This document shows, piece after piece, positions 1 through 6,585 of a stretch of DNA of 29,873 nt. Origin of the DNA: a virus. Positions within the stretch are counted from its first letter, which is position 1. The number at the start of each line of letters is the position of its first letter. The stretch is taken from IMG/VR virus record IMGVR_UViG_3300044641_000973, positions 1-29,873 of that record. The stretch is one strand, 5' to 3'. Below the pieces are notes generated by a model that ran no database searches, was not told the DNA's origin, and saw only the letters and a program-made list of their open reading frames with translations. The translations under genes were made by a program, and so were the position numbers.

Positions 1-127
1 GTTAGTACACAAATCCCTTCATTCTTTAAGAATTTAGGATAAGCATTTACTCCATACTTAGCATTTAATTCATTAACAATAGGCATAAAATCTGTAAGCT
101 CATGGTATCTAAATCCAGAGAATTTGT
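1..127. repeat. Terminal direct repeat, left copy (circular join)
   Basis: The first 127 bases are identical to the last 127 bases (29747-29873). The ERF recombinase frame runs through both copies without a break. An exact 127-base overlap is what a de Bruijn assembler with k=127 leaves on a circular contig, so this is more likely an assembly overlap than a biological terminal repeat. Confidence 0.95.
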
Positions 128-224
128 TAAGTCCTGATTTTGGAATTTTACGCTTACTAATTTCCAACTTAATTGCAGCCATCCTAAGATGCAATGTTGG
201 TAGTTTTTCTTCTTGGTTTTGCAT
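1..224 (-). CDS. ERF-family single-strand annealing protein, N-terminal part
   Basis: This is the 5' part of the gene whose 3' part lies at 29407-29873; across the join the protein has 187 residues. The ATG is at 224, upstream of the internal Met that a linear reading would pick. The N-terminal part has the ERF pattern: a Leu/Ala/Ile-rich helix, then KSGLNKFSGFRYHELTDF (residues 29-46), equivalent to the 'K.G.....GF.Y....D' start of ERF proteins. A promoter with a 19-nt spacer lies at 246-275, so this is probably the first gene of the recombination operon. The start has no Shine-Dalgarno sequence, only AT-rich leader. Assignment to the ERF superfamily is from motif recognition. Confidence 0.85.
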   Translation of the reverse strand, partial: MQNQEEKLPTLHLRMAAIKLEISKRKIPKSGLNKFSGFRYHELTDFMPIVNELNAKYGVNAYPKFLKNEGICVL

Positions 225-245
225 ATATATTTATTTAATTGTTTA

Positions 246-275
246 CAAATGTAATAATTTTATTTAGTTGTGCAA
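246..275 (-). promoter_or_regulatory. Host-type promoter TTG-N19-TAnnTTTG
   Basis: On the minus strand TTG (273-275) is followed after exactly 19 nt by TACATTTG (246-253). This matches the Bacteroidota housekeeping consensus TTG-N17-23-TAnnTTTG. It points at the recombinase gene starting at 224, with a short leader. The -33 part overlaps the 3' end of the preceding small gene. Two other intergenic promoters in the window have the same 19-nt spacer. Confidence 0.75.
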
Positions 276-430
276 CTATCTTCATTTAATTTCATGCACA
301 TTTCACAATATTTAATCATTTTGTCTAGTGCTATTCCTATCTCAGTAGGTGATGGCATTGGTAGTGTTCCTTCATCATCCCTTCTCCATGCTTGAAAGTT
401 CTTAATGAAGTCTAAGTCTTCTTGTGTCAT
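260..430 (-). CDS. Small hypothetical protein (56 aa)
   Basis: A 56-residue reading frame whose ATG overlaps the stop of the nuclease gene as ATGA (427-430), the coupling used throughout this genome. The protein is mixed helical with an acidic N-terminus (MTQEDLDFIKNFQAWRRDD) and a short Cys pair, YCEMC, near residues 41-45. It has no signal peptide or membrane segment. It is the last gene of the operon that begins with the primase-helicase; its 3' end overlaps the next promoter. I do not recognise a family. The evidence that it is real is the tight coupling and the filling of an otherwise empty gap. Confidence 0.6.
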   Translation of the reverse strand: MTQEDLDFIKNFQAWRRDDEGTLPMPSPTEIGIALDKMIKYCEMCMKLNEDSCTTK

Positions 431-900
431 TCTGCTATAGTATTATACCATTCAAGAAATGAGTCAAAGTCTCTAGCAATGTAGTAGATACCTTTAGCAC
501 TCTCTATCTTTTCTTGATACTGCTTTTGTACCTCAGACTGTCTATCTCTACCATACTTCACTTCAATTTTGACTGACTTACCATTGATAGTAGCTGATAT
601 GTCAGCAGTTCCTTTGGTCCCTTGTCCTGGTGTCCACTTACCGGGCAACTGTTTTGTGTAGGCTATCTCACCAGTTCCTACTTGTATCTTGTTACCTTCT
701 CTGTATTGTCCTTGATTGCCTATCCTCTCAGCTTGATTGCCAGTAGCATTGATGTAGAATATTATTGACTTTGTCAGGCTGTTTGCTGAGTTATCATTCC
801 ATTCTGTAGATGGTAGATAGTTAGGATTCATACTAGGATACTTAGCCTTAAGAGTCTCAAGCTCTAATGCCTTGAGTTTAGCTTTGTTTTCTTTGGTCAT
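427..900 (-). CDS. VRR-NUC-like PD-(D/E)XK nuclease
   Basis: A 157-residue protein whose C-terminal half carries the VRR-NUC / Holliday-junction-resolvase-like nuclease pattern: GTAD at 97-100 (catalytic Asp), EVK at 113-115 (the E-x-K motif), then a Gln-rich helix (QSEVQKQYQEKI, from 121) and GIYYIARDFDSF (137-148), the usual closing strand. VRR-NUC proteins are structure-specific nucleases that act on branched DNA. The first 90 residues are polar and hold no motif I know. It lies between the primase-helicase pair and a small unknown gene, with ATGA overlaps on both sides, so a role in processing replication or recombination intermediates is inferred. No key residue appears to be missing. 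Confidence 0.8.
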   Translation of the reverse strand: MTKENKAKLKALELETLKAKYPSMNPNYLPSTEWNDNSANSLTKSIIFYINATGNQAERIGNQGQYREGNKIQVGTGEIAYTKQLPGKWTPGQGTKGTADISATINGKSVKIEVKYGRDRQSEVQKQYQEKIESAKGIYYIARDFDSFLEWYNTIAE

Positions 901-1139
901 ATTGCTTTCGATTTGTAGTAGTTTTCAACTAAGTGCTCATTTTCAAGCTCCCAAAATTCTTTAAGTAAATTTATAAATCCTTTATGTGGATTAGGAGTCA
1001 TCCATTCTACCTCTAGTGTACCTTTATGGTCAGTTATGCTAAATATTTCTTCATCAAAGCAATAGCTTACTATTTTGTTTTTAACATTTTGAAGTCTCTC
1101 AGACCTCCATTCTTCTTGTATATTGTAATTTATTATCAT
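897..1139 (-). CDS. Small hypothetical protein (80 aa) after primase
   Basis: An 80-residue acidic protein, Trp- and Glu-rich in its C-terminal half (EVEWMTPNPHKGFINLLKEF, residues 43-62), with no signal peptide, membrane segment or familiar motif. Its ATG overlaps the primase-helicase stop and its stop overlaps the nuclease start, both as 4-nt ATGA overlaps, so it is very probably translated by coupling. Position suggests an accessory replication protein, but no function can be read from the sequence. Confidence 0.75.
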   Translation of the reverse strand: MIINYNIQEEWRSERLQNVKNKIVSYCFDEEIFSITDHKGTLEVEWMTPNPHKGFINLLKEFWELENEHLVENYYKSKAI

Positions 1140-3469
1140 AGTTCTGAAAAAATTATGTATCTACCTTTGTGATTTTTATCTTTTGAAATTTTATAGCCTT
1201 TATGCTTAGCATACTCAAGTAGCCATTTAGAGAAACGTTGAGGAGTCATGTCTTTATAATTATAATCTACCTCAAATGAGCTTAATAATTCGCTGTTATA
1301 GTACATGACATCTTTAACAAGTTCATTCTCACTAATGAAGTCATAGAAGTCCTTACTAGTAGCTTGAATAAATCTTTTTGCATCAGCATTGATACCTATT
1401 GACTTAGTCAATCCTTCTCTTAAGTATAATTGTAGATTCTTAATCATGTAATTGTCAAATCTTAGCCAGTCATCTGTGGACCATTGGTCAAATAGTAATT
1501 TTCCATAATGCTTAAGAGGGGAGTTATTAGAGTTAAAGTATTGAAAAAACTCAATCTCATGTCTTCTACGATCATGACTACCTCCAGCTCCTTGAATAAC
1601 ATAGTTAGTTGTTATGACTATTTTAGGTGATCTTTCAAATGGAATAAAAACCTCATCTTTATTTTTACGATTGACAGTAATTCCTTCAGATACTATCATG
1701 AATAATTGCTCAAAGTTAAAATTCTTAACAACATCATCAAATGCTAAAATCTGAGTATCTAAATTAACTCTTTGATATAAAAAGTCTGACTTACTAGGAT
1801 TGTACATTTTACCATCTATCTTGACTGTCTTTCTAATGTGATTCAAAGCTGTTAACATTAACGACTTACCACTACCACCATTAGGATTCTCATCTATTTC
1901 TTGATCATTAAAGATAATTGCTTTTTGATTGGTCCTATCCTTATAACCATGGATTAAATAACCTAATGTAGATTGTAGTGCAGCTATTCTCTTAGGCTCT
2001 TCATTAGATACTTTTTGCACTAAGTCATAAAAGTCATTATTAAAATCATTCACCAGGTGAAAATCTCTATTTATAATTTGATTCTCCCAAATATATCCTT
2101 CAACATCAATATAACTTAACATCTTAGACTCATCCTTAGTAACTTTAACAACACCATTTTGGAATGGTAGATATGAGCAGTCATGACCATCTTGCAACAT
2201 CTTAAGACTAACTGAGTCAATCATGTTAAGGTGATTCTCTGAAAATAAATAAGGTGACCTAGAGCAATGATTCCAAATGTTTATGTGTCCCTTTTTGATA
2301 AGGTAAGTAAGTACAAAGTCTTTAATTTGTTCAACAGAAGACAACCTAACTTTATTTTCAATGACTCTGACAAATGTAGGTTTCTCAGCATTCTCAGGAT
2401 AAAATTTGTTAAATCCATTTTTCACTAAGAAGTTACTATATTTCAATGGCTCAATATCTACTACTTCTTTTTTAGAGACAGTCCAAAAAATGTCATCACT
2501 ACCAGTATCTTCTTTGATATCAATTAGTGTTTCTGTGGTGATGTTGTGGTCCTTCTTAATTTGCTCATCATCCACACCATTTTTAACTTTTAGCTTTATT
2601 CTGTCAATAGTAGACTTGTCTTCAAAGTACTTGCTGTTAAAGTTGCTTTTTTTATACGCTGACTTGATAGCTGACAGCATTTCAGAGTGAGTGAAGTCTT
2701 CATTTGTAGTGTACTTATTGTACAGATACTGCTCAGCCACATCTTGATTGATGCCATAATCACAAAGACAGCATGCTAATTCAAAAATAAAGTGATTCCT
2801 ACTACCATCTGAGAATGAAGTCTTAAATTTAAACTTTTCAATAAGTTCTAGCTTCTTATTCTCATCTTGCAGTATACACACTGGAGGCTTCTCAATGTAA
2901 TCAAAACCTTTATCTTGAGTAATTCCTTCAAATACTAAACAGAATTCATTGAAATAAATATCAGGATCATAAGACTCAAAGCATACTCTACTAACATCTT
3001 GATTTTTTGAGTCAAAATAGTCAGATTTAAAGTATTCAGCATAGGCTAAAAATCTTCTTTTATGCTCTACAGCTGTTGACTCAGGTATTCTTATGACAGC
3101 TTTTAGTCCATTGCCACCAGGTGACGTGAATACTATCACTACATAAGGATCATTGATTAACCTTTCTCTCTCAGCTTTCATTACATCAGTCGAAGGATAG
3201 CCATCAAAGTCTAATACACAAAGTCCGGAATGCTCAATCAATCCTTTTGCATTCCTTTCAGAGAATGTACCATTAAACATAATTGCAATAAGTCCCTTTT
3301 TAGCTGTTGAATACTTAGGATCTTTCTTGTCTACTGATCTAATTAGATTAATCTTTTCAATAAGTTCAGGAGTTCCTAATTTAATTCTAGCAACTACCTC
3401 AGTTAGATTAAGATTGAATGGAGTCTCTTTCGAGTTAAACAATGACTTGAATACAGATATTTTTTTCAT
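1136..3469 (-). CDS. Replicative primase-helicase (VirE_N/BT4734-like + SF3 helicase)
   Basis: A 777-residue fusion. Residues about 1-180 resemble the BT4734-like/VirE N-terminal domain found in Bacteroidota mobile elements, with LDFDGY at 86-91 and FTSPGGNGLKAVIRI at 114-128, the acidic and Gly-rich motifs of a prim-pol-like fold. Residues about 500-650 are a superfamily 3 helicase: Walker A NPNGGSGKS (528-536), Walker B ILAFDDV (574-580), sensor KIVITTN (616-622) and the arginine-finger region SHDRRRHEIEF (631-641). The protein probably primes and unwinds phage DNA as a ring. It is the first gene after the repeat-rich intergenic block, behind its own promoter at 3556-3585. The ATG at 3469 is preceded by an A-rich leader without a Shine-Dalgarno sequence. 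Confidence 0.92.
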   Translation of the reverse strand: MKKISVFKSLFNSKETPFNLNLTEVVARIKLGTPELIEKINLIRSVDKKDPKYSTAKKGLIAIMFNGTFSERNAKGLIEHSGLCVLDFDGYPSTDVMKAERERLINDPYVVIVFTSPGGNGLKAVIRIPESTAVEHKRRFLAYAEYFKSDYFDSKNQDVSRVCFESYDPDIYFNEFCLVFEGITQDKGFDYIEKPPVCILQDENKKLELIEKFKFKTSFSDGSRNHFIFELACCLCDYGINQDVAEQYLYNKYTTNEDFTHSEMLSAIKSAYKKSNFNSKYFEDKSTIDRIKLKVKNGVDDEQIKKDHNITTETLIDIKEDTGSDDIFWTVSKKEVVDIEPLKYSNFLVKNGFNKFYPENAEKPTFVRVIENKVRLSSVEQIKDFVLTYLIKKGHINIWNHCSRSPYLFSENHLNMIDSVSLKMLQDGHDCSYLPFQNGVVKVTKDESKMLSYIDVEGYIWENQIINRDFHLVNDFNNDFYDLVQKVSNEEPKRIAALQSTLGYLIHGYKDRTNQKAIIFNDQEIDENPNGGSGKSLMLTALNHIRKTVKIDGKMYNPSKSDFLYQRVNLDTQILAFDDVVKNFNFEQLFMIVSEGITVNRKNKDEVFIPFERSPKIVITTNYVIQGAGGSHDRRRHEIEFFQYFNSNNSPLKHYGKLLFDQWSTDDWLRFDNYMIKNLQLYLREGLTKSIGINADAKRFIQATSKDFYDFISENELVKDVMYYNSELLSSFEVDYNYKDMTPQRFSKWLLEYAKHKGYKISKDKNHKGRYIIFSEL

Positions 3470-3752
3470 AATTCTTACTTTTATTCTTGCTAAAAAAAAA
3501 GAAGGGGAAAAGTAGCAAGAAAACTTTTTAAATGGATGCCTCCAAAACCCCTTTGCAAATGTAATAATAAAATTTAATTATCCAAATGCGTGACAAACAT
3601 GACAACTATGGGACAACTTTAAAATTCCTTGTCACGCCTATAAGCTATACTGGTATTGAGTTACAGCAAAAGCGTGACAACTAGACAACTTTTTTTGGTG
3701 GTGTCCCCTACTTTTTTTAAAAAAGTCCAGCTATCCACTATAAGAGAAGTTG
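3470..3752. other. Noncoding repeat-rich block, candidate replication origin
   Basis: This 283-base gap holds three exact copies of GCGTGACAA or its complement (3588-3596 forward, 3629-3637 reverse, 3672-3680 forward), a fourth near-copy at 3757-3764 just inside the next gene, and related (T/G)GACAACT half sites at 3600-3608, 3610-3618 and 3683-3690. TTATCCAAA (3577-3585) and CTATCCACT (3731-3739) resemble the DnaA box TTATCCACA with one and two mismatches. A 17-base AT palindrome lies at 3710-3726. The block separates the DnaA-IV-like gene from the primase-helicase gene. Iterons plus an AT-rich element next to replication genes is typical origin architecture; operator function is the main alternative. 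Confidence 0.6.
3556..3585 (-). promoter_or_regulatory. Host-type promoter for the primase operon
   Basis: On the minus strand TTG (3583-3585) is followed after exactly 19 nt by TACATTTG (3556-3563), fitting TTG-N17-23-TAnnTTTG. The -33 end overlaps the DnaA-box-like TTATCCAAA, and GCGTGACAA begins 2 nt further upstream, so binding of a replication or regulatory protein there would be expected to affect the promoter. About 85 nt of leader separates it from the primase ATG. Confidence 0.75.
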
Positions 3753-4136
3753 TCACTTGTCACGTTCTAAGTACTGGTCATTAGCTATCCTTTCCTTAAT
3801 TATCCTTAAATCTGTAGTGTTGTTACATTTCATAACATCCTCAAAGATAGAGTACTTAGGTAGCTCAATTGGTGCTTCACTAGGATAGAGATAGTCTTTA
3901 ATTGGTGCAATAATGTCATCATAAATCTTGTCACAATTTTGAAATTGATTGTCTACATTAAGTCCATGCATGACAGTGACGTGATCCTTTTCAAGCATTC
4001 TACCTATTTCTGACAAGTTCAATCCTAATTTTTTTAGCTCTGAAAATAAATAGTATCTTTTATAAACTATCCCTCTACTTCTTTTTGTACTGATTAGATT
4101 GTGAAGTTCAATCATGTATTTAATTTTATCAATCAT
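3753..4136 (-). CDS. DnaA domain IV-like DNA-binding protein
   Basis: A 127-residue protein with the signature of the DnaA C-terminal DNA-binding domain: LNLSEIGRMLEKDHVTVMHG at 39-58 closely follows the DnaA pattern 'lsl.eIGr.fgrdHtTVlha'. A basic helix (STKRSRGIVYKRYYLFSELK, residues 16-35) precedes it, as in domain IV. There is no AAA+ domain, so it cannot hydrolyse ATP or form a DnaA filament by itself. The stop codon lies within the repeat block where DnaA-box-like sites and GCGTGACAA repeats are found. A phage origin-recognition protein or a repressor acting at the origin is inferred. The last 50 residues have no familiar motif. It is coupled to the methyltransferase gene by an ATGA overlap. 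Confidence 0.8.
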   Translation of the reverse strand: MIDKIKYMIELHNLISTKRSRGIVYKRYYLFSELKKLGLNLSEIGRMLEKDHVTVMHGLNVDNQFQNCDKIYDDIIAPIKDYLYPSEAPIELPKYSIFEDVMKCNNTTDLRIIKERIANDQYLERDK

Positions 4137-5329
4137 AATTTAAATTTATTTATTATTAATTCTAAACATTTTACTACTATACTATTACCAGCTTGTTTGT
4201 ACGCTTGTGAGTCACTTACGGGCCAAGTGAATGTGTCAGGGAAGTCCATTAAACGAAAGCACTCTCTAGGGGTTAGTCTACGGATTTTAAATCCATCACT
4301 TATCACAGCTTGTCCACTACCATCTTCTCTCGCTCTTGCTGGTATTGTTGGACAATTGCCATCTTCAATCTCTCTGAATCCTTGACCATCTTTGTGTGTT
4401 CTCCAGGTGCCAACCATCACACCTTGACTACAAGCTGTGTCCAAAGTCTGTGCTACTTCTTTACCAACTCTACCTCTTCGAGTATCTGAGGATGCAAAAC
4501 CAAAATTAATAGAGTCACCTTCAGTAGCTTCTTCATAACCTTTCACTGTGCCTGATTTGACTTTAAGATACTGTTGATCACGTCCACCCATTTTAAAATA
4601 TCCAGCGTGAATACATGCACTATTGTTAGGATTTTCATTTTCAATAATTGGATTTTTGTGATGTGATAAAACATTTATCATTTTCTCACTTAAAAAATAC
4701 TTATCATCAACATCTTTCTCAAGTACATCTTTAAGTCTATTAGTTAAATACTCTTCTTTAGGCCAGTCGAAAACATTATCCTCATCATCACGAATACCAA
4801 TAATAAATACTCTCTCTCTATTCTGTGGAACACCTAATTTTTTAGCATTTAAAACTTTCCAATACAAGTGATAAGGAACAGCATCATCTGTAGGAAAAAT
4901 TGTAGGAGCACCATTTACTGACTTACCACCTAAGTAGTTTATCCATTCTTGGAATGTTTTACCATTGTCATCTGAAAGTAAACCTTTGACATTCTCAAAA
5001 ATGAAATAACGAGGCTTATTTTCTTGTATAAATTCGTGAGAATTAAAGAATAAAATACCTCTTTTATCACCCTTACCTAATCTCTTTCCAGCTAAACTAA
5101 ATGCTTGACATGGTGGTGAAGTCATGTAGATGTCAAGTGACTCAGATGGTATCTCTCTATCATAAACATTTTTAGGGTAGTATTTTGGCTCACCATAATT
5201 ATGAATGAAGGTCTGCCTAGCATACTTGTCCATGTCACATGCGAAGACTTCTTCAAAGTCAACACCTAATCTTATCAAGGCTTGATTGAATGCACCAACA
5301 CCTGAGAAATCACTTCCTACCTTTATCAT
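4133..5329 (-). CDS. DNA (cytosine-5-)-methyltransferase, orphan
   Basis: A 398-residue protein with the C5-methyltransferase motifs in order: motif I DFSGVGAF (7-14, AdoMet binding), motif IV SPPCQAFS (71-78, with catalytic Cys74), motif VI ENV (112-114), motif VIII PQNRERVFIIG (168-178), a long variable target-recognition region (about 185-345), motif IX RRLTPRECFRLMDFP (350-364) and motif X QAGNSIVV (379-386). All catalytic motifs look intact. No restriction endonuclease is near, so it is an orphan enzyme, probably modifying phage DNA to evade host restriction; a regulatory role is possible. The target sequence cannot be predicted. ATGA overlaps on both sides place it in the early operon. 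Confidence 0.95.
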   Translation of the reverse strand: MIKVGSDFSGVGAFNQALIRLGVDFEEVFACDMDKYARQTFIHNYGEPKYYPKNVYDREIPSESLDIYMTSPPCQAFSLAGKRLGKGDKRGILFFNSHEFIQENKPRYFIFENVKGLLSDDNGKTFQEWINYLGGKSVNGAPTIFPTDDAVPYHLYWKVLNAKKLGVPQNRERVFIIGIRDDEDNVFDWPKEEYLTNRLKDVLEKDVDDKYFLSEKMINVLSHHKNPIIENENPNNSACIHAGYFKMGGRDQQYLKVKSGTVKGYEEATEGDSINFGFASSDTRRGRVGKEVAQTLDTACSQGVMVGTWRTHKDGQGFREIEDGNCPTIPARAREDGSGQAVISDGFKIRRLTPRECFRLMDFPDTFTWPVSDSQAYKQAGNSIVVKCLELIINKFKL

Positions 5330-5520
5330 AAAGGCTTTAAATAGTACTTGTTAAATTTATCTTTATTCACCTGGTAACCTAATGACTTGAATAGGCTAAA
5401 ATATCTGTAGATAGTTCTGTTTGAAACGTTCAAATATCTTTCTATTGTGGTGATTGATCTAGGTCTTTCTTGCATTAGTTGCATCAACTTGATACATCTG
5501 TACATTTTAAATTGATTCAT
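5326..5520 (-). CDS. Small HTH (winged-helix-like) DNA-binding protein
   Basis: A 64-residue protein made almost entirely of a helix-turn-helix of the HTH_11/DeoR type: an N-terminal helix (KMYRCIKLMQLMQERPRSI), the HTH core TTIERYLNVSNRTIYRYFSL (residues 24-43) and a short wing-like strand pair (LGYQVNKDKFNKYYL). Proteins of this shape are transcriptional regulators. It is coupled to the methyltransferase by ATGA and sits mid-operon, so it may control the early region, where a 17-base palindrome lies near the promoter. The target is not known. Confidence 0.75.
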   Translation of the reverse strand: MNQFKMYRCIKLMQLMQERPRSITTIERYLNVSNRTIYRYFSLFKSLGYQVNKDKFNKYYLKPL

Positions 5521-5756
5521 AGCTCTTCTTTAAATTCTGTTTCTAACCACTGTCTGAATGCTCTCTGAATGTTCACTTGTTGAGATTGTGCCTCAAGCTC
5601 TGCATCATGGATGATGATGTTATCTACCTTTCTGACCTCATTGATAAACAAGTTAGCGTATCTCTTTGACTGGTGATAGATTTTAACATCTTCAATCAAG
5701 TCAGCCATCACTGGTAGTAGTGCCACTACTGCTAGGAGTTTTTGTTCTTGTGTCAT
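5517..5756 (-). CDS. Small hypothetical protein (79 aa)
   Basis: A 79-residue protein, predicted helical throughout. It begins with a hydrophobic segment (LLAVVALLPVMADLIEDV, residues 7-24) that could be a weak membrane helix or a buried amphipathic helix, and continues with a charged region ending in FKEEL. Start and stop both overlap neighbouring genes as ATGA, and the downstream junction carries the repeated GAGCTATGA boundary. Family not recognised. An early takeover or accessory protein is suggested only by position. Confidence 0.7.
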   Translation of the reverse strand: MTQEQKLLAVVALLPVMADLIEDVKIYHQSKRYANLFINEVRKVDNIIIHDAELEAQSQQVNIQRAFRQWLETEFKEEL

Positions 5757-5875
5757 AGCTTGATGTATTTTACAATTGTGTCAACATTAGCAATAGCCAC
5801 TAACATTATTAAAATGAGTATTACTACTATGAGAATAGCATCATTTAGGAATTTCAATCTATTGTCTAGTTTCAT
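5753..5875 (-). CDS. Small single-pass membrane protein (40 aa)
   Basis: A 40-residue frame between two early genes, joined to both by ATGA overlaps (5872-5875 and 5753-5756). After a basic N-terminus (MKLDNRLKFLND) residues 13-29 form an uninterrupted hydrophobic helix (AILIVVILILIMLVAIA), followed by a short polar tail with two Lys. The expected topology is one transmembrane segment. The family is unknown; membrane-localised early phage proteins can act in superinfection exclusion or host takeover, but that is speculation here. Confidence 0.7.
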   Translation of the reverse strand: MKLDNRLKFLNDAILIVVILILIMLVAIANVDTIVKYIKL

Positions 5876-6090
5876 AGTGCTTGTATTTCTTGTTTAACTT
5901 TGTTCCAATATTGCTTAAATGGATTAGGTAACATAACATTGTCCATTGCTTTAATTATCTCATCAACTGCAATCAATGAACATCTTTGAGCATAAAAAAA
6001 TTTGATTTCAAACTCATAAAATTGTTCTGAATCTGAATCAATTTTCATAAATTTAAGCGTTAACTCTTTTGCTTTCTCTTTTGGTGTCAT
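5872..6090 (-). CDS. Small hypothetical protein (72 aa), Bacteroidota phage type
   Basis: A 72-residue helical protein with the order MTPKEKAKELTLKF..., then QRCSLIAVDEIIKAMD (residues 35-50) and YWNKVKQEIQAL at the end. I associate this layout with a short hypothetical protein often seen in Bacteroidota phages and prophages; that is from memory and has no known function. There is no signal or membrane segment. It is coupled by ATGA on both sides, and the upstream junction has the GAGCTATGA boundary. Confidence 0.75.
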   Translation of the reverse strand: MTPKEKAKELTLKFMKIDSDSEQFYEFEIKFFYAQRCSLIAVDEIIKAMDNVMLPNPFKQYWNKVKQEIQAL

Positions 6091-6260
6091 AGCTCTTCTA
6101 CTTTATAACCATTATTAATATACCATTGTGGAGTCTCAGGAAGGTCATCAGGATACTTCTCATCTTGAAGACATCCATTGTGGTCAAGGTAACAATACCA
6201 CCAAAAGCCACCTAACTCTTCTACTGAGTCCTCTAACCATACTCTGTGTGTTGCTGTCAT
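6087..6260 (-). CDS. Small acidic aromatic-rich protein (57 aa)
   Basis: A 57-residue frame that fills the space between two recognised small genes. It overlaps both neighbours as ATGA (6257-6260 and 6087-6090), and both junctions carry GAGCTATGA. It is acidic and rich in Trp and Tyr (GGFWWYCYLDHNGCLQDEKY, residues 17-36), with no signal or membrane segment, and ends in VEEL. The family is not recognised. Its size and charge fit an early host-interaction protein, but that is inference. Confidence 0.7.
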   Translation of the reverse strand: MTATHRVWLEDSVEELGGFWWYCYLDHNGCLQDEKYPDDLPETPQWYINNGYKVEEL

Positions 6261-6382
6261 AGCTCCTCAATTTTTAAGATTAAACCTATCCATCTGTCCA
6301 CCATCAGGAATGCATGATGCTTGTCGTATGCCTTCACTATCTTGAAGGACTTGTCTCTCATTGTAACTCTGTAAGTTTTCAT
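6257..6382 (-). CDS. Small basic protein (41 aa)
   Basis: A 41-residue frame beginning MKTYRVTMRDKSFKIVKAYD and ending IEEL. Its stop overlaps the next start as ATGA with the GAGCTATGA boundary, which supports translation in this frame. It is strand-rich at the N-terminus and helical afterwards, with no motif I recognise. An overlapping frame (6267-6467) covers the same bases. The start lies 1-2 nt past a run of six A, so the two frames could be joined by slippage or represent one gene with a frameshift. Confidence 0.6.
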   Translation of the reverse strand: MKTYRVTMRDKSFKIVKAYDKHHAFLMVDRWIGLILKIEEL

Positions 6383-6467
6383 TTTTTGCTCTTAAATAGT
6401 TAATGTATAGAAGGATATTAAAGTGTCCTTTTTTAGTCCAATAGGACTCAATATCAGCTAAGTTCAT
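6267..6467 (-). CDS. Possible small protein (66 aa) overlapping its neighbours
   Basis: This frame begins at an ATG 14 nt inside the end of the zinc-ribbon-like gene. It reads MNLADIESYWTKKGHFNILL and continues as a plausible helix to about residue 30. After that the composition (SYNERQVLQDSEGIRQASCI) looks like the shadow of the 41-residue frame. Either only the first third is a genuine coding segment, joined to the 41-residue frame by a shift in the A6 run near 6383-6388, or two genes overlap by 116 nt. I rate the full-length reading as uncertain. Confidence 0.35.
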   Translation of the reverse strand: MNLADIESYWTKKGHFNILLYINYLRAKNENLQSYNERQVLQDSEGIRQASCIPDGGQMDRFNLKN

Positions 6468-6585
6468 GCTCTTCAATTTCTCCGTTATTACATCCACACT
6501 CCTCTTCTGTGTAGTGAATTTCATTTCCAAATGTGCAGAAGTGTACTTCAATAGTACCTTCTCCATTGCAATCAGGACAAATCAT
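6454..6585 (-). CDS. Zinc-ribbon-like small protein (43 aa)
   Basis: A 43-residue frame starting at an ATG that overlaps the stop of the preceding gene as ATGA (6582-6585) with the GAGCTATGA boundary. It begins MICPDCNGEGTIEV and later has CGCNNGE, giving two Cys pairs (Cys3/Cys6 and Cys30/Cys32). The CxxCxGxG form resembles half of a DnaJ-type zinc finger, so metal binding is likely. Many phages encode such minimal zinc-finger peptides of unknown role. A longer shadow frame covers the same bases but lacks the junction signal. Confidence 0.7.
   Translation of the reverse strand: MICPDCNGEGTIEVHFCTFGNEIHYTEEECGCNNGEIEEHELS

Noticed and set aside
3710-3726. AT palindrome as a stand-alone terminator of the DnaA-IV-like gene
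   Set aside because: The stem is nearly pure A-T, which is weak for a terminator; it is more likely a melting element or incidental.
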